From contig DAOUAL010000085.1 in assembly GCA_034433515.1 (NCBI GenBank), positions 5,732 to 69,731 on the forward strand: 64,000 nucleotides of DNA, in the 5' to 3' direction. Position numbers and translations under genes: made by a program. This document shows, piece after piece, positions 26,748 through 35,003 of the stretch. The stretch is from DAOTXS01 sp034433515 (GTDB taxonomy: Bacteria; Chloroflexota; Anaerolineae; UBA4142). Numbering within the stretch: the first letter of the stretch is position 1; every line of letters begins with the position of its first letter. The notes beneath the pieces are model-generated. The model was not told the DNA's origin. It worked only from the letters and a program-made list of their open reading frames with translations, and did no database searches.

Positions 26748-27406
26748 TTATGCAAAATCATCACGCGGCGATGTTCGCCTTCGCCGATGCTGTTGGTGCG
26801 CACGTACGGATGATCGCGCAACGTTAGATGAATAATGCGGCGTTCGTTCGGCGGCATGGCTTCTAGCGTGATGGGTTGACGGCTGGCGGTAACGCGCTCT
26901 GCCATTCGTTTCGCCAACTCACGCAAAACACGTTCGCGCCGCGTACGATATCCTTCGACATCCACCGAGAGTTTGGCTGGCTTGCCGGTTTTTTGCGCCA
27001 CCATCAAGCGCAACACATATTCCAAATCGCGCAACGTTTCGCCGCGCCGTCCGATGAGAACCCCTAGATCGTCACCCAGGATATTGAGAACGATCGCGTT
27101 GGGCGAATCGGAGGCAAGGTCGGGCAGGGCTTCCACGCGGGCTTGGATGCCCATATAGCGCAAAAGCGTTTCAAGCATTTCGCAAGCCATTTTGGCGTTG
27201 TCATTCACCTGGGTTTCCGGTTCCTCGGCGACGATGGGAGTCAGACGGACGCGCGCATCTTCGCCGCCAATGCCCAGGATGCCGCGCGATCCTTCATGCA
27301 CGATTTCGATGTTCACCTGATCACGGGTCAAGCCCAATTCGGCAAGACCTTGGGCGATGGCTTGGTCAACCGTTTTGGCTGAAAATTCTCGACTGACTTG
27401 CGACAT
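26744..27406 (-). CDS. jag: Jag/KhpB RNA-binding protein
   Basis: The 220-residue protein has a Jag-N domain (about 1-55, EFSAKTVDQAIAQGLAELG), a KH domain with IGRRGETL (about 75-150) and an R3H domain (about 155-220, ending RRVMIL). It binds RNA and is linked to cell elongation and division in other bacteria. Its ATG overlaps the yidC stop (TAATG), preserving the classical yidC-jag pair. Confidence 0.94.
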   Translation of the reverse strand: MSQVSREFSAKTVDQAIAQGLAELGLTRDQVNIEIVHEGSRGILGIGGEDARVRLTPIVAEEPETQVNDNAKMACEMLETLLRYMGIQARVEALPDLASDSPNAIVLNILGDDLGVLIGRRGETLRDLEYVLRLMVAQKTGKPAKLSVDVEGYRTRRERVLRELAKRMAERVTASRQPITLEAMPPNERRIIHLTLRDHPYVRTNSIGEGEHRRVMILHK

Positions 27407-28212
27407 TATTTCTTTCCTTTACCGGCGGTGGCTTTGGCTGGCGCAAACGGGGTGCCAGCCAACAAGGTGCCCCAGCCGCTGTTCAAGTATTGCTGAATGA
27501 TTCCGATGACATTAAAGACGATCCAGTACAGCGACAAACCGATGGGGAACGAAAGGGAGATGTAACCGATGAACAAGGGCATCATCAATTGCATGGATTG
27601 ATTCATCTGCGCTGCCTGTGGATCGGCTTGGGGGACAGTCATCATTTTTTGTTGAATCCAGGTCGTTGCCAGAACGAGCGCGGGGATGATATAACCCCAG
27701 CCATCCGGCGTGCCCGCCAGATTGAGTCCCAGAAAACTGTTGTTCACCGGCACCGCCGCAGCCAGTTGAGGCAGAAAGGGGTAGAGATGTTTTGCAAGTT
27801 CCATCAATTGTTCCGGCTGTGCGCCCATGGCTTGGGTGATGGATTGATACAACCCAATCATAATGGGCCATGGAATCAAGGCAGGCAGACAACCGCCCAA
27901 GGGATTGACCCCGGCGGCTTGGTACATCTTCATCTGCTCTTGCGCTAACTTTTCGCGATCCTTGGCGTACTTTTTCTGAATCTCTAGCCATTCTTTACTC
28001 TTCATCAACTCTTGTTGTTTCTTCATCGCGTTTTGCGATTGAGCGTAAAAAGGCAAGGTGATGATGCGCACTAGAATGGTAAACAAGATGATGGCGATGC
28101 CAAAGGCACCGGGGATCGCAAACTGATTGAGGATGGTGTAAATCCACATCAGGACATTCACCATCGGATTGAAAATAAACGTGTTCCAGATGGGAGCAAG
28201 AAAATCAAGCAT
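27406..28212 (-). CDS. yidC: Membrane protein insertase YidC
   Basis: The 268-residue product has the compact Gram-positive-type YidC architecture without the large periplasmic domain of Gram-negative bacteria. Helices include FGIAIILFTILVRIITLPFY, with the hydrophilic-groove arginine in ILVRIITLP, and the coiled cytosolic loop follows (KSKEWLEIQKKYAKDREKL). It inserts membrane proteins. The C-terminus is Lys-rich (KATAGKGKK). Confidence 0.95.
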   Translation of the reverse strand: MLDFLAPIWNTFIFNPMVNVLMWIYTILNQFAIPGAFGIAIILFTILVRIITLPFYAQSQNAMKKQQELMKSKEWLEIQKKYAKDREKLAQEQMKMYQAAGVNPLGGCLPALIPWPIMIGLYQSITQAMGAQPEQLMELAKHLYPFLPQLAAAVPVNNSFLGLNLAGTPDGWGYIIPALVLATTWIQQKMMTVPQADPQAAQMNQSMQLMMPLFIGYISLSFPIGLSLYWIVFNVIGIIQQYLNSGWGTLLAGTPFAPAKATAGKGKK

Positions 28213-28224
28213 TTGAACCCACTC

Positions 28225-29334
28225 CTATTTCACGACGCCGGGAACCGGCGTGACCGGCTTGCCACTACTTGTATCCATTGCCCATTTGCCTTGACCATTC
28301 GATGCGTCGAGGGCGTAGAGAATGTGATCGTGCGCAGGAACGTAGATAATCCCATTCGCGAGGGTTGGTGCGGCAAGAATGCGACTGCTGGTTGAACGCG
28401 CCCATTTCTTTTGCCCGGTCGCCGCATCCACCGCGTAGATGTGGGTGTCATCGGAGCCAAAGTAGAGCGTGTTGTTCTCAATGACGATGGGCGAACGCAC
28501 CGCATCGCCGGCTTTGAACGGCTGGTCCCATTTCAACTTGCCGGTTTGAGTGTCAACCGCATAGACCGTTCCATCGAGTGCGCCAAAGTACACCACGTTG
28601 TTGGCAACGGCCGGACTCGACCAAATCCAGTTGCTGGCTTGAAATTCCCATTGTTTGTTGCCTTGCGTATCCAGCGCGTAGAGTTTGGACAAACCAGCGA
28701 TATAAACACGATGATCCACCACCGCCGGTTTAGTCACAATGATACCGCTCGCATCGAACGACCACTTTTTGGCGCCGGTGATTGCATCGAACACATATAA
28801 CTTGTGATCGAGGGAAGGCGCATAAAGCGTATCGCCAACGACGGTAGGGTCTGCCCACACTTCGGCTTGGGTTTCAAATTCCCACTTCTTGGCACCGGTG
28901 GCGGCATCGAGCGCGTAGATTTTTTTATTGTTCGAGCCAAAGTACACCAGACCATTGCCCACAGCTGGGCTGGAGATGATCGGCATCCCCGGATCAAATT
29001 CCCATTTTTTTGTGCCGTTCGTCGCATCAATCGCATACAAGCGGTGCTGCTGACTAATCTGATCAAACGAACCAAAGTACACCACACCTTCGACGACGGC
29101 TGGGGTGCTATACAATGACCCCAATGATTTGTCGCTGGGGAATTGCCATTTGACCGATCCATCGGCGGCATTCAACGCCAGCATGCGACCGGTGGTGCTG
29201 GCAACGTAAACAATCTGGTTCACGACGCGTGCGCTTGCCCAACCGGTCGCTGGGGCGGCGCAGCCCATCAAGAGAAACGCGGTGGCGAGCATCGCAAAGA
29301 GCGTCACCGCCGACCGCGTGATTTTCAACGCCAT
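28225..29334 (-). CDS. PQQ-binding-like beta-propeller lipoprotein
   Basis: The 369-residue product has a signal with lipobox LMGC (Cys25) and then about seven repeats of the type VYFGSxDxxIYALDAxTGxKKWxF, the blade pattern of BamB/PQQ-like propellers. The ATG at 29334 is favoured, with GGGAGG ten bases upstream. It lies between yidD and yidC, suggesting a membrane-biogenesis role by context only. No PQQ-cofactor residues can be assigned; such propellers often act as scaffolds. Confidence 0.88.
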   Translation of the reverse strand: MALKITRSAVTLFAMLATAFLLMGCAAPATGWASARVVNQIVYVASTTGRMLALNAADGSVKWQFPSDKSLGSLYSTPAVVEGVVYFGSFDQISQQHRLYAIDATNGTKKWEFDPGMPIISSPAVGNGLVYFGSNNKKIYALDAATGAKKWEFETQAEVWADPTVVGDTLYAPSLDHKLYVFDAITGAKKWSFDASGIIVTKPAVVDHRVYIAGLSKLYALDTQGNKQWEFQASNWIWSSPAVANNVVYFGALDGTVYAVDTQTGKLKWDQPFKAGDAVRSPIVIENNTLYFGSDDTHIYAVDAATGQKKWARSTSSRILAAPTLANGIIYVPAHDHILYALDASNGQGKWAMDTSSGKPVTPVPGVVK

Positions 29335-29354
29335 TAAATCATTGCCTCCCAAGT

Positions 29355-29576
29355 TCAAACTTGATCGTACGGAACAGGATCATAGCCCCCCGGGTTGAAC
29401 GGCTGACAACGCAAGAGGCGGGTGATGGCTAACCAGCCGCCCTTGATGACCCCAAAATGGGCAATGGCCTCAAAACCATATTGCGAACAGGAGGGGACAA
29501 ACCGACAACTGGGTGGTAGAAGAGGTGAAAGCAATCGCTGATAAAAACGAATTACACCTAGGGCTAGCAGTTTCAT
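29355..29576 (-). CDS. yidD: Membrane protein insertion efficiency factor YidD
   Basis: The 73-residue protein has the family core FYQRLLSPLLPPSCRFVPSC followed by SQYGFEAI and the late CNPF-like CQPFNPGGYDPVP. Its ATG overlaps the rnpA stop (ATGA). It helps YidC-dependent insertion. The reading frame is open further upstream but that part is the other-frame image of rnpA. Confidence 0.93.
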   Translation of the reverse strand: MKLLALGVIRFYQRLLSPLLPPSCRFVPSCSQYGFEAIAHFGVIKGGWLAITRLLRCQPFNPGGYDPVPYDQV

Positions 29577-29911
29577 GGTGTCGAAACCAAATGCGCCCGT
29601 TGGATTAAAGTGTCCAGCGCGGCAACTAGGTCTTGAAAACCCGCCTGCGCCGACTCCTGGCGCGCAATCACAATAATATCCCATCCCGCAACCAACTTCG
29701 GCAGGCGTTGGCGCATCGCTTCGCGCATCCAGCGTTTCACCCGATTGCGCACCACCGCCTTGCCGATTTTTTTCCCCGTCACAAAACCAAAACGACATTG
29801 GTTCATTCCGTTTGCTCTCACACGCAAGATCAGCAACGGATGTAGATACGACGTCCCTTCATCCCAGACACGCTGAAAGTCATTGCGCCGCAAACTGAAT
29901 GAACGATCCAC
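29573..29911 (-). CDS. rnpA: Ribonuclease P protein component
   Basis: The 112-residue basic protein begins MDRSFSLRRNDFQRVW from a GTG and carries the RNR motif in KAVVRNRVKRWMRE. It assists RNase P RNA in tRNA 5' processing. It starts two bases after the rpmH stop, the tight arrangement known from many genomes. Confidence 0.96.
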   Translation of the reverse strand: MDRSFSLRRNDFQRVWDEGTSYLHPLLILRVRANGMNQCRFGFVTGKKIGKAVVRNRVKRWMREAMRQRLPKLVAGWDIIVIARQESAQAGFQDLVAALDTLIQRAHLVSTP

Positions 29912-29913
29912 AT

Positions 29914-30078
29914 TTATTTCTGCTTCAAACCCGAGCGGGTATGTGTGACGGTGAGCCGCTTGCGACCGCGTTGGCGGCGCGCGGCAAGGACTTTACGTCC
30001 CCCTTTGGTTTTCATCCGTTCGCGAAAACCGTGCGTGCGCTTTCGCTTCAAGCGTTTGGGTTGATAGACTCGCTTCAC
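29914..30078 (-). CDS. rpmH: 50S ribosomal protein L34
   Basis: The short frame encodes 54 residues starting KRVYQPKRLKRKRTHGFRER after a GTG start, with the classical core MKTKGGRKVLAARR. AAGGAG lies five bases before the GTG. Length and composition are typical of L34. Upstream, AGCGGCGAAA (30124) and TTTCGCCGCT (30151) form a 10-bp stem. dnaA, the usual divergent neighbour, is absent. Confidence 0.96.
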   Translation of the reverse strand: MKRVYQPKRLKRKRTHGFRERMKTKGGRKVLAARRQRGRKRLTVTHTRSGLKQK

Positions 30079-30206
30079 AACGACTCCTTGTCTTTAAGAT
30101 AGCGCGCGCTATTATAACGTGAAAGCGGCGAAATGACAAATCGTTGGGGTTTTCGCCGCTGCATCGCTGGGGGATGCCCTATCCGCTTGTCGCAAAAAAA
30201 CTTTTT

Positions 30207-31100
30207 CTAGCCGATGCGTTCCACTTGCGCGCCGTGCGGGCTGGGTGCCACCACCCGAATCGTCCCTTCGACGCCGATGCGTTTTGCCGTGCGTTCCATC
30301 TCGCGCGCGACCTTGTTCGTATTGCCTTGGGTGAAGGCGATGATGCTAGGTCCCGCGCCGCTGAGCGCGACTCCTTTGGCGCCGGCATTCCGCGCCGCAT
30401 CGAACAATTCCTCCATCCCGCGTACCAACTTGGCGCGATACGGTTGATGCAAACGATCGCGCGTGGCTTGGTTGAGCCAGTCCAATCGTTTTTCGTACAG
30501 CGCGGCGACCCAGAGCGCGGTGCGCCCGGCGTTGTAAATGGCATCGGCGCGCGGAATGCGATTGGGCAAGACCCCGCGCGAGACCTTGGTTAAGAGTGCT
30601 TGCGTGGGCACAAAAATCACGGTGCGCAAATGACGGGGCAAGGCGATCCGTGCCGCTTGGACAAACTCGCCTTCTTGCACCGCGACGACCAAGCCACCGA
30701 GCAGGGCGGGTGCCACATTATCGGGATGCCCCTCCAACAACGTTGCAAACGTAACCAGATGATCGCGCGAAAACGGGTTGCCCATCAACGCATTGCCCGC
30801 GAGCATCCCGCCCACCAAGGCCGCTGAACTCGACCCCAAACCACTCGCAATCGGAATCGCGGCGTCCATTTGCAGGCGCAACGGCGGCATTTTTTGTTTG
30901 GCGCGTTCATAGACCACCATTAACCCTTGAACGACGGCATTGTTCTTGTTGCGCGGCAAACCGTGCGGACATTCAATTTCCAGCCCGCGTGCAATGGTTT
31001 CGACGTGAATAGTATTCCACCAATCGAGCGCCATGCCCATACAATCAAAGCCAGGTCCAAGATTAGCGGAGGAAGCCGGAACGCGAATTCGTAATTTCAT
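30207..31100 (-). CDS. thrB: Homoserine kinase
   Basis: The 297-residue GHMP kinase phosphorylates homoserine for threonine synthesis. It begins MKLRIRVPASSANLGPGFDC and has the ATP loop PIASGLGSSSAALVGG and the late ALSGAGPSIIAF. The ATG at 31100 is chosen; the upstream extension is short and not conserved. It is the last gene of the threonine group and is separated from thrC by the MITE-like element. Confidence 0.95.
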   Translation of the reverse strand: MKLRIRVPASSANLGPGFDCMGMALDWWNTIHVETIARGLEIECPHGLPRNKNNAVVQGLMVVYERAKQKMPPLRLQMDAAIPIASGLGSSSAALVGGMLAGNALMGNPFSRDHLVTFATLLEGHPDNVAPALLGGLVVAVQEGEFVQAARIALPRHLRTVIFVPTQALLTKVSRGVLPNRIPRADAIYNAGRTALWVAALYEKRLDWLNQATRDRLHQPYRAKLVRGMEELFDAARNAGAKGVALSGAGPSIIAFTQGNTNKVAREMERTAKRIGVEGTIRVVAPSPHGAQVERIG

Positions 31101-31167
31101 TGTTATCACCAGAGTTGCAGAGAACACAAAGGTTTTATTTTGGTGACGGCTGTCTTCTCTAAATACC

Positions 31168-31271
31168 TAGTGCAACAACATGAAACAGTTGCATACCAGA
31201 CGGATAGGAAAACGTTGACAAACGTGGCTAAAAAGCGAGTTTTCACTACGCACTTTCATGTTGTTGCACTA
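31168..31271. repeat. 104-bp MITE-like element between thrC and thrB
   Basis: The 18-base ends TAGTGCAACAACATGAAA and its exact reverse complement bound the element. A TA at each edge fits a TA target duplication. It has the same length and end sequence as the copy at 52004. Its right end encodes the last eight codons and the stop of thrC. Confidence 0.85.
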
Positions 31272-32310
31272 CGAGGGCGTGCGCCAATGCCTCTCTCGTT
31301 GCCGGTATCGCCGGCGGCAGGTTGGCTTGGGCGATTGCATTGTCCGGGTCTTTCAAGCCGCTCCCGGTCAAGATGCAAACGATCTTGGCGCCGCGCGGCA
31401 AACGATGTTCGCGCGCCAATTTGAAAATCCCTGCCACACCCGCCGCCGAGGCCGGCTCGCAAAACACACCCTCGCGCTCGGCGAGGAAACGATACGCCGC
31501 CAAAATTTCATCATCGCTCACCGCTTCGATCAAGCCGCCGGATTCATCACGCGCGTTGACCGCGCCGCGCCACGATGCCGGATTCCCAATCCGAATTGCC
31601 GTTGCAATCGTCTGCGGATTTTCGACCGGCGCACCGTTGACGATGGGCGCGGCACCTGCGGCTTGAAAACCAAACATCTTGGGTCGCCGCGTCGCTTTGC
31701 CAACTCGATGATATTCAGTGAACCCGCGCCAGTACGCCGTGATATTGCCGGCATTGCCGACCGGGAGTGCCAGCACATCCGGCGCATCGCCGAACGCATC
31801 CACAATTTCGAACGCGCCGGTCTTTTGTCCTTCGAGGCGGTACGGATTCACCGAATTGACCAGCGTGATCGAACCTTGCTCGGCGAGTTCGCGTACCAAC
31901 TTGAGTGCGCTATCGAAATTTCCTTCAATCGGCAAAACGCGCGCGTGATGAATGATCGCCTGTGAAAGTTTGCCGAGCGCAATTTTGCCGGCTGGGATCA
32001 CGACTGCACAGGTTAGCCCGGCGCGTGCCGCGTACGCCGCCGCACTCGCCGCCGTGTTGCCGGTGGATGCGCAAATCACCGCGCGCGCTTTTTCTTCGAC
32101 CGCTTTGGCAATTGCCACCACCATCCCGCGATCTTTGAACGAGCCGGTGGGATTGCAGCCTTCCAGTTTGAGCCACACCTCCGCGCCGGTCTCGCGCGAA
32201 ATTGCCGGCGCGGGCACCAGTGGCGTATCCCCTTCACCGAGCGTGAGCAACGGCGTGTTGGATGTGATCGGCAAATAATTACGGTAAGTGTTGAGCAGAC
32301 CTTTGGTCAT
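31246..32310 (-). CDS. thrC: Threonine synthase
   Basis: The 354-residue PLP enzyme converts O-phosphohomoserine to threonine. The cofactor lysine is in NPTGSFKDRGM and the phosphate-binding glycines in LPVGNAGN. The last residues (VVQQHESA) and the TAG stop are encoded inside the MITE-like repeat, so the native C-terminus has been replaced or extended. The core appears complete. It follows thrS across a 14-bp hairpin. Confidence 0.95.
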   Translation of the reverse strand: MTKGLLNTYRNYLPITSNTPLLTLGEGDTPLVPAPAISRETGAEVWLKLEGCNPTGSFKDRGMVVAIAKAVEEKARAVICASTGNTAASAAAYAARAGLTCAVVIPAGKIALGKLSQAIIHHARVLPIEGNFDSALKLVRELAEQGSITLVNSVNPYRLEGQKTGAFEIVDAFGDAPDVLALPVGNAGNITAYWRGFTEYHRVGKATRRPKMFGFQAAGAAPIVNGAPVENPQTIATAIRIGNPASWRGAVNARDESGGLIEAVSDDEILAAYRFLAEREGVFCEPASAAGVAGIFKLAREHRLPRGAKIVCILTGSGLKDPDNAIAQANLPPAIPATREALAHALVVQQHESA

Positions 32311-32326
32311 TTGTAATCACTAATAA

Positions 32327-32364
32327 CCAAAGACGGAGGATTCACTTACGTCCTCCGTCTTTGG
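32327..32364 (-). promoter_or_regulatory. 14-bp hairpin between thrS and thrC
   Basis: CCAAAGACGGAGGA and TCCTCCGTCTTTGG pair perfectly with a 10-base loop. Only TTATTAGT follows in the direction of transcription, so termination would be partial. It may tune thrC/thrB relative to thrS. Confidence 0.6.
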
Positions 32365-32374
32365 CTGTCCGTCG

Positions 32375-34159
32375 TTACTTGAGGTCAAGTGATTTAGTTT
32401 GCACAATCCGCTTTGCCATCTCGATAAATTGGGCAAGGGGCATCGCTTTGAGGTCTTCGCCGGAGCGCAGACGCACGGCAACCGCTTGGTTCTGTTCTTC
32501 TTTGTCGCCCACCACGAGCATATATGGAATCTTTTGCAATTGCGCGTCGCGGATTTTGGCGTTCATGCGTTCGCCGCGCAGATCTACTTCGACGCGAAAT
32601 TTGTGTTCGCGTAATTGCGCGGCAACGTACTGCGCGTACTCGTGATGGCGATCCGTGATGGGGATAACCATCGCTTGGACTGGTGCCAGCCAGACCGGGA
32701 ACGCGCCGGCAAATTGTTCGATCAGGACGCCCAAAAAGCGTTCGGTGGAACCGGTAACCGCGCGATGAATCAGTACGGGCGTCCGCGTTGAACCATCCTC
32801 CGCGATGTATTCACAACCGAGGCGCGCCGGTTGAATAAAGTCAACTTGAATGGTCGAGAGTTGCCATTCACGTCCCAGAACATCTTTGGCGATGAAATCG
32901 GCTTTGGGTCCATAGAAGGCGGCTTCCCCTTCGGCAACGAAATACTCGACGCCGTTTTTATCGAGGGCAGTGCGTAAAGCGCGCGTGGCTTTGTCCCACT
33001 TTTCATCATCCTGCACATATTTGCCGGTCGCCCCACGCAAAGACAGACGCACACGATAGTCTGTGAATTGGTACGTGTCCAGCACCTCACGAATCAATTT
33101 GAGCGCGAGGGTAAATTCACTTTCGATCTGCTCTTCCGTGCAAAAGACGTGGCAATCATCCTGAGTGAGCGCGCGCACGCGCGTTAGCCCGGACAATTCG
33201 CCGCGTTTTTCGTACCGATACAACGTTGCAAATTCGGCAAAGCGCAGGGGCAATTCGCGGTATGAGTGGATGCCCATCTCTTTGTAGAGCGTCATATGGC
33301 TGGGACAGTTCATTGGCTTGAGGCGCAAGACCAAGTCTTCATCCACCATCGGTGGAAACATGGATTCCACATAGTTATCATAGTGCCCCGATTTGCGATA
33401 CAGGTCTTCTTTGACCATATGCCCGGTCCAGACATGCTGATACCCATACGCGGTCTGTTTTTCGCGGACGTACTCTTCCATCAAATGTCGAATGATCTCG
33501 CCTTTGGGAGTAAAGAGTGGCAAGCCGGGCCCCACCTCATCGGAAAAATAAAACAAGCCGAGGTCCTTGCCCAGTTTGCGATGATCGCGCTTTTTCGCTT
33601 CTTCCAGTCGCCACAAATAATCGTCCAGCTCTTTTTTGGTGTACCACACGGTACCATAGATACGCGTGAGTTGTGGATTTTTTTCGCTCCCGCGCCAGTA
33701 CGCCCCAGCAATCGAAAGTAATTTGAGCGCGTCCGCCGGGACCTCGCCGGTGTGCGCCACATGGGGACCGCGGCACAGATCCACGAATTGGTCGTGCTGA
33801 TAAATCGAAACGGTTGACGCTGGCTTGGCATCCGCTTCGCCGTGTTCGCCCATTTCGCCGCGCGCTAAGGCTTCCACCTGATCGAGTTTGAAGGGTTGTG
33901 CAGCAAATTGTTGGCGTGCGGCTTCGATGGAAAGTTCTGTGTGATGGAAGGGATGCTTGCCGGCGATAATCTCTTTCATCCGCGCTTCGATCGCCGGCAA
34001 ATCGTCGGGCGTGATGGGGCGCGGCAATTCAAAGTCGTAATAAAAGCCGTCTTCGATGGCGGGCCCAAAACCGAATTTGGTGCCGGGAAATAAATCCATC
34101 ACGGCTTGCGCCATAATGTGCGCCGCCGAATGACGGATGGCGTGTAATTTTTCATCCAT
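32375..34159 (-). CDS. thrS: Threonyl-tRNA synthetase lacking the TGS domain
   Basis: The 594-residue class II synthetase starts directly with MDEKLHAIRHSAAHIMAQAV, the editing-domain HxxxH motif, so the N-terminal TGS domain of the 640-residue form is absent. Zinc ligands are in MNCPSHM, DDCHVFC and LIHRAVTGSTERF. The anticodon-binding domain at the end is complete. GAGG precedes the ATG, which lies one base after the upstream stop. It belongs to the threonine operon. Confidence 0.94.
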   Translation of the reverse strand: MDEKLHAIRHSAAHIMAQAVMDLFPGTKFGFGPAIEDGFYYDFELPRPITPDDLPAIEARMKEIIAGKHPFHHTELSIEAARQQFAAQPFKLDQVEALARGEMGEHGEADAKPASTVSIYQHDQFVDLCRGPHVAHTGEVPADALKLLSIAGAYWRGSEKNPQLTRIYGTVWYTKKELDDYLWRLEEAKKRDHRKLGKDLGLFYFSDEVGPGLPLFTPKGEIIRHLMEEYVREKQTAYGYQHVWTGHMVKEDLYRKSGHYDNYVESMFPPMVDEDLVLRLKPMNCPSHMTLYKEMGIHSYRELPLRFAEFATLYRYEKRGELSGLTRVRALTQDDCHVFCTEEQIESEFTLALKLIREVLDTYQFTDYRVRLSLRGATGKYVQDDEKWDKATRALRTALDKNGVEYFVAEGEAAFYGPKADFIAKDVLGREWQLSTIQVDFIQPARLGCEYIAEDGSTRTPVLIHRAVTGSTERFLGVLIEQFAGAFPVWLAPVQAMVIPITDRHHEYAQYVAAQLREHKFRVEVDLRGERMNAKIRDAQLQKIPYMLVVGDKEEQNQAVAVRLRSGEDLKAMPLAQFIEMAKRIVQTKSLDLK

Positions 34160-34160
34160 G

Positions 34161-34826
34161 TCAATCCTCTTTTTCGACCGTAAAGAATTCGCCGGTTTCA
34201 ACGAGCATGTACGTTTCGAGGTACGCGGTCGCATCGTCGTGCTTTGCCACGCGTACCGCCACGCCGCGATTGGTTGCCGCTTCGGTCAGTTCGCGTAATT
34301 GCATCAGCGTGCGTGGAATCGAAAGCACGCGAATGAGATGCTCGCCCCAACGCGAAGCGTAATAGCGACGATTTTCTTCGCCGCGCGTCCCGGCTTCCGG
34401 CGCTTTTACCACAGCGATGTCGTCTGCGCTGATCTTGCCTTCTACCAAGACCTCCGGTGATCGGAACATACCTTGATTGTACTGATCAATAGGCACCGCC
34501 ATCTTTTCGTACGCAGCGATCAAGCGAGCGGCGATTTCCGGATTCTTGGGTTGTCCCCGACCGATGTGATTCACGTACGCCGCCATAAAGAGTTCCATCG
34601 GTGCTACCCGACACCGGGCAACCTCAACCCGCGCACGCAGGCAGACATACTTGGGATTTTCGCTGTACCCCATCACGTCGTAATCGGGTGCCAACCAGGC
34701 ATACACAGAATTAGCGCGCAGCGCCGAATCCACTTTCATCACACGTGCCCCTACCTTGAGTCCTTCTTCCGAAATCGCATCGAGGTCTTCGACGCGCGCA
34801 TAGTGAAACACATCAATCGTTGTCAC
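34161..34826 (-). CDS. Uncharacterised protein in the threonine operon
   Basis: I do not recognise this 221-residue soluble protein. It starts at a GTG after AAAGGAG. The first 25 residues (FHYARVEDLDAISEEGLKVG) resemble the opening of ART-fold/DarT-like proteins, where HYT...L..I...GL is common, but the match is weak and the rest gives no support. No signal or membrane segment is visible. It is almost fused to thrS (one-base gap). Confidence 0.6.
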   Translation of the reverse strand: MTTIDVFHYARVEDLDAISEEGLKVGARVMKVDSALRANSVYAWLAPDYDVMGYSENPKYVCLRARVEVARCRVAPMELFMAAYVNHIGRGQPKNPEIAARLIAAYEKMAVPIDQYNQGMFRSPEVLVEGKISADDIAVVKAPEAGTRGEENRRYYASRWGEHLIRVLSIPRTLMQLRELTEAATNRGVAVRVAKHDDATAYLETYMLVETGEFFTVEKED

Positions 34827-34954
34827 ACCAACTCCTTTGCATCAGGACAAATGCCGTCATCGCAATCCTGTCATTTGCTCCCTTGAAACTAGGTTTGTAG
34901 TTGCGCGATTCATCGCGCGGGCGATCAAACGCCGCACGACGCGCTCACTCGCTT

Positions 34955-35000
34955 ATTTTCATCTCTCTACTGGGGCACCGAAGGCGAATGAGCCACTTCC
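34955..35000. repeat. Palindromic 3'-end element, degenerate copy
   Basis: ATTTTCATC...TGGGGCACC...GGCGAATGAG resembles the copies at 40633 and 62610. It lies just after the asd stop codon. The remaining gap 34827-34954 shows no gene. Confidence 0.5.
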
Positions 35001-35003
35001 TTG

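Noticed and set aside
32327..32364. Second T-box or full terminator between thrS and thrC
   Set aside because: There is no TGGGTGGNACC element and no T-run after the stem.
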